Part shown: one piece after another, positions 56,663 to 64,000 of the stretch
Numbering within the stretch: the first letter of the stretch is position 1
How the letters are laid out: the number at the start of each line of letters is the position of its first letter
Assembly: GCA_950295325.1 (NCBI GenBank)
Contig: OX485805.1
Location: 58,242,758-58,306,757 of the forward strand
Direction: 5' to 3'
Source: Polytrichum commune
Lineage: Eukaryota > Streptophyta > Polytrichopsida > Polytrichales > Polytrichaceae
Length of the DNA: 64,000 nucleotides
Position numbers and translations under genes: made by a program
The notes under the pieces: model-generated
What the model saw: the letters and a program-made list of their open reading frames with translations, nothing else
Databases searched by the model: none
What the model was told of the DNA's origin: nothing

Positions 56663-57705
56663 TGGGTCGGACTAGTGTGACTAGAAGCGTACTAGTGGGA
56701 CGGACTCCCTAAATGGGCTTAGGTGTAGAACATATTTAAGTGCTTACTTTCTATGCTATTCCAAGTTACTCAAGACATTGATGGTATTTCCATTATAATT
56801 GTATTTCAATCCCAATTAATTCATTCAACTTACATTCATTCTTCGCATCTTCCCTTCCATTCATTACGAGTTGTCATTTCATATGCAACTATTTTCATGT
56901 ATGCCTCACATTTTTGTTCACTTCCATGCCTTTATGTATAATAATAGTAGCATACCATTATACATATGGGATTTTTAGTCGTCATTACTGGTCCAATTTT
57001 GAAATGTGCATCCTTATATAGTCTCATAATCAACAAAAAGTCTCCAATTACTGAATATAGTGTTTAATTTGTGAGCGGTGAAGAAAACAAAATATTTGGT
57101 AATAGGACCCCCTAGTATCCTATAACCGTGGCCTAAAGAAATAAATTTTTAGGGTTCAATAATAAGAAGATTGGGGAGGACAAACAATATGAATGCTAGA
57201 TTGCAAGTAGTGAGCAATGAAAAATACCAATATGTACATGACTCGGGGTTGCTAGTATGTGAGCATGCGAGTGTGAACCTGTGAGCCTTCAATTTTTTCC
57301 CGGTTATGGTTTGTAAATCCGTTGGGGGCCTATGATTGGGGAATTATATGTAAGGGTCTATAGTCCAAATGAACAACAAATGAGAATGTTGCTATAACAA
57401 TTTTGTATAAAAAATGAACTAATATACATTCAACTTTTGAAATAATAATAATGTAATTGGAGACAATGTGTAAGCAAACTCATAATGAAAACAAGTATAG
57501 CATGTTAGAATGTCTCACTGTAATACACATCAATGTAAAATTTGAATACATCATAACACCATCATGAGGGTGATAGTTACGAAGTGCAAAACATAAAGAA
57601 CAACAAAATTGAATTGTAGATATAAATTGGGTAGTAGGTCTAAATTGTTGAAGTTCTTGGAAATCAAATATAAAAAATAAAAAATAATGGGCCCATGATC
57701 CATAC
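56663..57705. other. AT-rich stretch, nothing recognised
   Basis: About 1 kb with no supported gene, RNA or clear repeat. The GC drop against 52.7-56.6 kb is abrupt. Confidence 0.5.
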
Positions 57706-58014
57706 CATCTGGAAGATAGTTGATGGACACATGCATATTAGCCATAGTAGCATCAAAGAGCTTCTCGGTCTCAATAGCCAACTGCCAAATACAAAATAAA
57801 GATTAGGAAAATTGAATGATTGAAAAAATATTTTTTTTCAAAAAGCATAGACAAAAAATTATCATCTGAGCCCACCAAGTAGCTTTATCAAGTCACTTAG
57901 GAAACTCTATATCATTGAATTTTGGTTTCGGAAACTTGAGAGCCTCACGAAGAGTAGATGAACTGTTCCACCTCTCAAGCCACTTAATCTTCATAGATGT
58001 ATCCATTGCCAAAG
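57706..58014 (-). pseudogene. Two exon-like fragments on the minus strand
   Basis: 57781-57706 has acceptor TTTGGCAG and donor GTATGG and encodes LAIETEKLFDATMANMHVS. Upstream, about 58014-57850, an open frame encodes MDTSMKIKWLERWN and LREALKFPKPKFNDIEFPK, then a TGA (57893-57895), then LDKATWWAQ. The TGA fits CGA-to-TGA. I do not recognise the protein and found no clean donor for the upstream piece. Confidence 0.35.
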
Positions 58015-58049
58015 TTGCTAACATCCAAAGTTTTTTTTGAATCAAACAT

Positions 58050-58105
58050 TATATTCGTTAAATTGAGACTTTCTCTAGTTTCAAATTAATATATGGATCA
58101 AACAA
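58050..58105 (+). repeat. 56-bp direct repeat, left copy
   Basis: Begins TATATTCGTTAAATTGAGAC and ends GGATCAAACAA. It recurs at 63331-63386 with two or three mismatches and lies on the other side of the DUF7869-like gene. Confidence 0.85.
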
Positions 58106-58576
58106 CATTCCGTGTTCCGAAACTATATTGAGAACGATCTCAAATATATTATATGTTCTAATATCCCAAATCTATTATGTGTGGACATAAGCACATGTGG
58201 TAGAGCACTCAATACCAACTTCATCTACAAAAACACTTTGGGTAGAGCACTCCAAACTAGTTTCACCCAAGAAACATATAAACTGATTTCTATTATTAGC
58301 ATGGTCAATAAAATATAGACATTGCAACATACAAAGTGCATGCAATAAATGCATTTTTCTTCAATGGAAAATTTAGTCCCAAACTTAATAAAAAAAATGA
58401 ACTTCACAATTGTATTGAAATATAGTAAATGGATATTCATCCAACCCCAAACAATATAGCATTCGCAAGTTCTACCCAAACTTTGCCCCAAGTTTGAGGA
58501 GCACACATATGAGTAATATATATTCGTCAAATTACAGTTTACACTATAATCATGCTAACACAATCCTACCAACTTC

Positions 58577-60063
58577 TCATTCAACGTGGGTTGCTTCTTC
58601 TGCGATCCGAGCAAGGTTGTATTTTGCAAAAATTATGTACTTTTGAGGGATGGACACTGATCCACTATGATTTTTCCGTGGTTTCCATGCTATGAATATG
58701 GAATCTGTATCTACCCAAGATGAACCGTGCTCGGAATCCACCTTCCACCGAAAGTTAGGGTTTGTATCCCAGCCTGTATAATGCCGAACAACATCTTTAT
58801 TCCGTGCTGTCGGTCGGTAGTACTCTACTTGTATTTGTCGAAAATGAGGGCTGGAAGTTACAAAATTTGGTTTGGACAAAGCTCTTGCCACCCACACTGG
58901 CTTTGCATATGTCTCATCTCCAGGACGCAAAATGAGCATATAACCTTCATGACAATTCACTGCAATGCGGAAAGATGGTGGCGGACGACTACTAGCAGGC
59001 CCCACGTAATGGTCGTCCACATCAAACTCCTCTCGCACCTCTCCATTTCCCAAAAGACTAGCTTCCGAAGCTTGTACATTGACACGTGTTTGTGGCCAAA
59101 ACCCATGCCTTAAAGTAAGGGGTGTATCTTGATGAAGGTTTGCCAATGCGCCACGAACACGTGTCTAATATTGTATCCAACTTCCGTAACGAAGCCAACA
59201 CGATCCACCAACATCCGCTACCCTCAAACTCTCCCAATATTGTATGAAGCCTGATATGCCTTTACAAATGTCCTCCAAATTCTTCATGGGTATTGGTTTG
59301 CAAGGCTTAGGCTCTCCGTCAGGCAACATCGTCCTTCCTTCCCCATCAACACGCCATACAAGGAGACCCTCCGGCGGGCTCCAATCTTGTGATGTGCACA
59401 ACAACTTGTATTGCATGGCGGGGACACCATCGTCACGCACGTAGAACCGAAATTGTTGTGCCTTCGTATGCCCGATCAATCGGTGAGCTCCGCTTCGAAT
59501 ATACGGTTCTATAAATGCCTTGAAGTCTGGAACCTCCTCGATCATATGGGGGATGACGGGAATGTTCTCCAAATCCATGTACGACTTCATCAACAATGGG
59601 ATTGTTGGAAAATCCTCCTCGCGCAACTTCATGCTCCACCGCCCAAAGGACGCATCAATATCATCGTGCGTATGGCCTACCAATAGAAAGGACACAAAAA
59701 CCTCCTTGAAAATGCCTTTCGCAACCAACAACGACCAATATGCAAAAACATATCTACTTTTATTGTCCTTCGCACAATTGTCCAATTGGACACGCAGAGT
59801 TGGGGGCAACTTCTTGGCAATCACATCTTCACTTGGTGGCTCCGGCAATGAGTGCACGCATACATCTCTTCCATCCAAGACCGCTTCATATAGAGGTGTT
59901 GATCCCGAGTTTTCAAATAACAATCTTGATGAATAGGACGGCGGTTTCTCCAAATCACGTAAAAGCTTTGCAAATGACCCTATCGTGTGGTTTGAATCCG
60001 CCGGATACAAATCAAGAGCATAATGAGCATATTTGACATCACCATGTCCATGTGCAATCATTC
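58577..60063 (-). CDS. DUF7869-like gene, exon 2
   Basis: Starts in phase with exon 1 (G then GA ATG). It contains the conserved LRVQLDNCAKDN, YVFAYWSLLVAKGIFKEV and FLLVGHTHDDIDASFGRWS, whose Asp and His pattern suggests an RNase H-like nuclease fold (inference). TAG at 59165-59167 follows SWIQY. The frame goes on for about 190 more codons (FRQIQVEYYRPTA, SWVDTDSIFIAWKP) to a TAG at 58577. Confidence 0.7.
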
Positions 60064-60201
60064 CTGCAAAGGCGACCCAATGGTTTAATATTCAACTATA
60101 ACACCAAAAAATTCACATGGTGTACATGTATGGCCCCAAGTACAAACCTAAACGCACAAATTTGTGTTTAGGTAATGCAATGCAATTGTTATCAAAATCA
60201 C

Positions 60202-61666
60202 CTGTAACCGAAACAGGAAGCTTAAAAAGGCCGTCCGTGGCTTTGATTCGATTTGCAAAACATGGTGAGGCTATTTTGGCATGGTCCATTTTGTCATGGA
60301 TGATTGTAAGGACTTCCAAAGGCCTGGAGATGGAAAAAACTCTATTTGTGTAGTAATCATTACGGTGTGCCTCTTGCATGTTCACATGCTTGAAATAGTT
60401 CATTTGATGTGCGGCATAGGACTCTGTCCCCATCGTGTGTGCATCTCGAAGGCGTTTCAACTTCTCGCATTTGGAACAACGGGCAAATTTGTCGCCTCGT
60501 CTTTTTGTGATGTATTCACTAAAGTGAGATTTTTTGATAGCACTCAGTTTCGACAACGAAATTGGGTCCAACCCGGCCTTCTCGCCAACTGCGTTTACGT
60601 CCAACAATATGTCTTTCCATTTCGTGCCTGTAGGAAGAACCTTCTCCACAACCTTTTCACCGGTTGCGAGTGTGCGTGTTTTGTGCGGCATTGCATCGGC
60701 AAGGGGGACAATGATGGTTGCCAAAGTGGCTGTTGCTTGTCTCGTTGTTTCTCTTGGTTTCTTTAAGCCCATGTTCCCATGGTGACGGGCACGGCGGCCT
60801 TCATTGGCATACGCGGCTTGTCTTTAAAATTCCGCTTTCGACACACCATGAATGGTGTACCATGCCGTACAACACACGTCTATGCTCTCAAGGGTGATGA
60901 CCTTGCGACCCGCTCCGTTCACATGTATCGCCCTATGGACATCAAGTTTTTTGGTGGATCTTAGACGGAAATCTCCAAGCCACATTTCTTCACGGATGGC
61001 CTTCAATTTATCTCTTGGGAACAATTGGCAACAACGATGTACACAACAATCCTTCATAGCAACTTCTCTAATAGACTCCTCACAGAGCAACCTTTGACGT
61101 TTACACTTATTTGCAGACGGAGTAGGACGTGTCAATGTTTCGTACTTCCGAAGGCCTTTGCGTGGCCGAATGTTTGCTTGGAGCTCCTGTTGGATTTGGA
61201 CGTGTCGTCGCTCATGGTCGCGCAAGCTAACCCCCTCAATTGTCACATTCCTCAACGGCCACCTTCGCAACGAGAACCTATGAGTTGGATTGACTTCCGA
61301 ATGTACGAGTGATTCTAATATAACAACTCCAACGTCCTCGGTGCCAAGGGGGTGTTCATCAATGCAATCTTGTGGATGTGTGTTACGACAAATACCCTCC
61401 GCCACAGCAACTCCACTGTCATTAACAAGTACCACATCCAAATTCACCCATGAAGCTCGTGAAAGCCCCGCACATTCCACAATGGGGCAAAAAGGATCAG
61501 ATGGCGAAGGACTCCCCAAATGACCTTCATCTGCACTGTCATCAAAACTATCCTCCCCGACAATGTCTAGTTCATCCCCATACGGAGATTGGGTGCTGCC
61601 CATGTCTTCAGAGAAGGAATCCCCTCTTCCACCAACTTCCTCCATTACGCCTACACACATGCACAT
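60202..61666 (-). CDS. DUF7869-like gene, exon 1
   Basis: 488 codons from ATG 61666, which reads MCMCVGVMEEVGG; the second Met at 61642 may be the real start. Cys-rich block around DCCVHRCCQLFPRDKLKAIR (near residue 200), then VCCTAWYTIHGVSKAEF and a TAA at 60824. The frame continues open with RQAAYANEGRRARHH to the donor at 60201. The Cys-rich and CSKCEKL motifs could bind metal. The stop sits where family members, as I recall, continue through GIS-type sequence. Confidence 0.65.
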
Positions 61667-61846
61667 GAAACCTCAACAAACATGGACACAACGTAAGGGT
61701 CCAAAAGAATCAAATATTGGAAAATGCAAAACATCACGATGAATGGGGACACTGAGGATCAAGACATTTGCAACACAAATGCAATGTGAGCTCCCAATAC
61801 TGTGCGCCAGTCCACAAAATGTTCCACAAAATATTTTGGGTGGGAG

Positions 61847-62567
61847 TTTGGGTCGGCCGACCTAAACCCTGTGGCACCAGGGATTGAGGGCCATCTCCAC
61901 CTTGCCCGTGGGATAGGGTCGGGTTCCGGTCGACCGACTCAAACCTTGTACAATGATGGGTTGAGGGCCATTTAGAATTCCATCACACTGTGGGGAAAAC
62001 TTTGGGTCGAGCGACCCAATCCTTGTCATGGTCAACTACAACCGCCGAAGCTGGGGAAGGGGTTTGGGTCGACCGACCCAAACTTTCACAGGGTAAACCC
62101 ACCCACACTCAGAAGGGGTTTAGGTCGGTCGACCCAAACTTTCACAGGGTAAGTCCACCCACACCGGGAAAGGGTTTGGGTCGGTCGACCCAAACTTTCA
62201 CAGTGTAAATCCACCCACACTGGGATGAGGTTTGGGTCGCTCGACCCAAACATTACATATGATGGGATAAGGTTCCTACTCTGTCCGTCCAAACCTTCTG
62301 AGTACCTTGGGTAAGGGCCATTAACAATTCGTTCACGATGTGCGAAAAAGTTTGGGTCGACCGACCCAAATCTTCTAAAAGGTTTTACGATAAACGCCCA
62401 CAGTGGGGTAGGGGTTTGGGTCGACCGACCCAAACCTCACAAGGGTCAGAGTAGACCCCCCCCCCCAACACTAGTGAAGGGGTTTGGGTCGACCGACCCA
62501 AACCTCACAAGGGTCAGAGTAGACTCCCCCCAACACTAGTGAAGGGGTTTGGGTCGACCGACCCAAA
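61847..62567. repeat. Array of 11 palindromes TTTGGGTCG-NN-CGACCCAAA
   Basis: Twenty-base inverted repeats with 9-bp arms and a 2-base centre start at 61847, 61924, 62001, 62063, 62119, 62175, 62231, 62351, 62415, 62483 and 62548. Centres in order are GC, AC, AG, AC, GT, GT, CT, AC, AC, AC, AC. The copies at 62063, 62119, 62175 and 62231 are exactly 56 bp apart. The array lies 180-900 bp upstream of the DUF7869-like gene, on the side of its presumed promoter. Confidence 0.95.
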
Positions 62568-62599
62568 CCTCACAAGGGTGAGACTAGAACCCGCCCACA

Positions 62600-63241
62600 C
62601 TAGTGTCGACCGACGTATAATGCGGCGTATAATGCAGCGGATATTGAGAGGTGTGTGGAATTTCAGCTCATTGCAAAGTTCACTGCGGACTTGCATGCTG
62701 TGGATAGGTCCTCATGAACAGCAGCGTGAACGAACCTCGAAGTACAGCTCCGACTAAGAGTTCTCTCTACGAATTCAGGTGTGGGAGAAGAGCAAAAAGA
62801 AACCAACTTTTGGGGGGTGCGCCCCTTTATACTATCCACCTCCACTTGCCCGACTTCCTCATTGGATGCCTTTCCCGCCTTGTTATTTCAAACGTCCTGA
62901 CAGAATTCCCCGTTTTCTGTTTATTGTAGAAAATGCGCATCTTTCAATGCCCCTCTCATACCCCAGCCGTCATATGATTTAGTGTATGATATTTAATCTT
63001 TTTTTGGTTTTGTGTGTATATGACATACGACATTGGGAGGAAGGGTGGCGGCCACATTAATTTTTTCAAGTGTCACAACGGTATATTTTAACCAATATGT
63101 ATACCCAACCACAACTCCATTCAATGCTTTCAAGTGCAAACCTATTTCGGTGGGGTTGGGGCCATTTGGAGGCTGCAATTATGAGAGAGTTTCCAAGGCT
63201 TGAGGCCATTGTCATGATGAATAAAATTATTTATTTGTCTC
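62600..63241. other. Flank of the palindrome array, no gene
   Basis: A degenerate half copy (GTCGACCGACG) lies near 62605. After that I see no supported gene, and the short open frames have no domain. Confidence 0.5.
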
Positions 63242-63274
63242 CCCTAAACCCTAAACCCTAAACCCTAAACCCTA
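63242..63274 (+). repeat. Short interstitial telomere-type repeat
   Basis: Four CCCTAAA units plus CCCTA. Shorter runs follow near 63688-63706 and 63884. This is the plant-type telomere unit, but too short to be a telomere. Confidence 0.9.
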
Positions 63275-63330
63275 GAACATTGCTCTATTATCTCGCATGG
63301 AAGTGTGGCAATGATAAACGTATGTAACAC

Positions 63331-63386
63331 TATATTCGTTAAATTCAGACTTTCTCTAGTCTCAAATTAATATATGGATCAAACAA
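63331..63386 (+). repeat. 56-bp direct repeat, right copy
   Basis: Partner of 58050-58105, in the same orientation. The region up to 64000 also has a repeated CTCGCATG-AAGTGTGGCAATGA segment (near 63293 and 63725) and is otherwise AT-rich without genes. Confidence 0.85.
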
Positions 63387-64000
63387 AAACTTCTACAATG
63401 TCACCCTAATGCATCATATACATATTAAATGATGATATTGATCTACTTTAATTCAAACATTACGGTATGGCATTAACCAATATGTAGACAAAAGAAGTCT
63501 AAACATTGTGTAACGCCTTATGGTAAGAGTCACTAAATACAATAGTTAAAGTGGTTATGAAGATCCTCGCAAGGGGAATTATTAATTTTGAAATCAAATT
63601 ATGTCATGACAAAGTTCATTTATTGTTCCAAATCTGAATTTGCAACAATGCAAGTGACAAGAGCTTTTATATATAATATGTTGTCATCCCTAAACCCTAA
63701 ACCCTACAATATTGTCCTCTTCTCTCGCATGCAAGTGTGGCAATGACGAATGTATGTGGACGTCGATAAGGGGATACTAACTACCAATGTCGCTTTTTAG
63801 TTCAATATTTCCATGCTAATTGAATCCATCCTCAAGTTCACTTCAAGCTTACTAATGTGTGTGAACAAAACATCCAAAGTTGAACCCTAAACCCTTATAA
63901 CATCCACAACATGAAATTATACGTATTGACTAAACCATACACCAATTAGTATATCATGTTTAGACGTTCCAAATAACATATTCACATGATCAAGATTGTG

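Larger units (their letters stand above)
58577..61666 (-). pseudogene. DUF7869-like gene, two exons, two in-frame stops
   Basis: Exon 1 is 61666-60202 and exon 2 is 60063-58577, with a clean intron (donor GTGATT, acceptor TTTGCAG) that joins LPVSVTG to MIAHGHGD. The reading length is about 983 codons. An acidic N-terminus leads to a Cys cluster (DCCVHRCCQLF), CSKCEKLKRLRDAH and the signature VQLDNCAKDN plus VGHTHDDIDASF. These match my memory of DUF7869 proteins of bryophytes, ferns and other eukaryotes, which may be transposase-derived; function unproven. TAA at 60824 and TAG at 59165 interrupt it without shifting frame. Start at 61666 or 61642. Confidence 0.7.

Noticed and set aside
61847-62567. 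CRISPR-like reading of the palindrome array
   Set aside because: The genome is eukaryotic, unit spacing varies from 56 to 120 bp, the DNA between copies is related rather than unique, and no cas-like gene is present.
63242-63274. Telomere or chromosome end
   Set aside because: Only four full CCCTAAA units, with ordinary sequence on both sides.
1-64000. Nuclear stop-codon reassignment as the reason for the interrupted frames
   Set aside because: Other genes and exons here end in ordinary TAA, TAG or TGA, and decay by C-to-T change explains the pattern more simply.

Overview
The window looks like transposon-dominated nuclear DNA of a land plant. Evidence: spliced genes with GT/AG introns, plant-type Ty3/gypsy retrotransposons, a CACTA (En/Spm)-type transposase gene, short runs of the plant telomere unit CCCTAAA, and no operons. 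I cannot name the species or clade. I recognised no tRNA, rRNA or CRISPR array. Most of the apparently coding sequence is transposon protein, much of it interrupted.

Region 1-31180: a long, broken plus-strand gene resembling Transposase_24 (Ptta/En/Spm) proteins with a DUF8039-like end. Its phase-0 exons lie at 693-1010, 2800-2883, 3414-3619 joined to 16071-16857, 20003-20350, 28246-28554 and 28941-29261. Retroelements have split it. A 12.4-kb Athila/Tat-like gypsy element (3620-16065, target duplication GATGG) sits inside its third exon, and a second element (20600-28072) sits in an intron. The gypsy element is itself cut in the integrase by a solo LTR.

Region 1-51704 is colonised by one chromodomain-type LTR family. 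Its LTR is about 974 bp with TGTCGC...GCGACA ends and it has an initiator-Met primer site. I count one LTR cut by the window edge (1-692), six solo LTRs flanked by 5-bp target duplications (one pair imperfect), three LTR-internal-LTR elements and one truncated copy. One element (35971-43251) inserted in reverse orientation into another copy (33944-49218). All three internal regions lack the reverse-transcriptase palm, so the family looks trans-mobilised. It also carries a 228-bp in-frame repeat of the RNase H start in 3, 4 and 3 copies.

Region 51705-56662 is GC-rich host or element DNA with a spliced gene for a coiled-coil protein ending in an FCP1-like HAD domain, followed by a second uncertain gene. 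Nine dispersed palindromes of the form ACGAACG-NN-CGTTCGT lie in its introns, exons and 3' flank.

Region 56663-64000 carries a minus-strand two-exon DUF7869-type gene (61666-58577) with two in-frame stops. Upstream of it is an array of 11 palindromes TTTGGGTCG-NN-CGACCCAAA, partly at an exact 56-bp period. Across the window, eleven isolated stop codons interrupt otherwise open frames, and each could come from CAA, CAG or CGA by C-to-T change. The two palindrome families share a 20-bp layout with a variable central dinucleotide and are the most novel signal I found.
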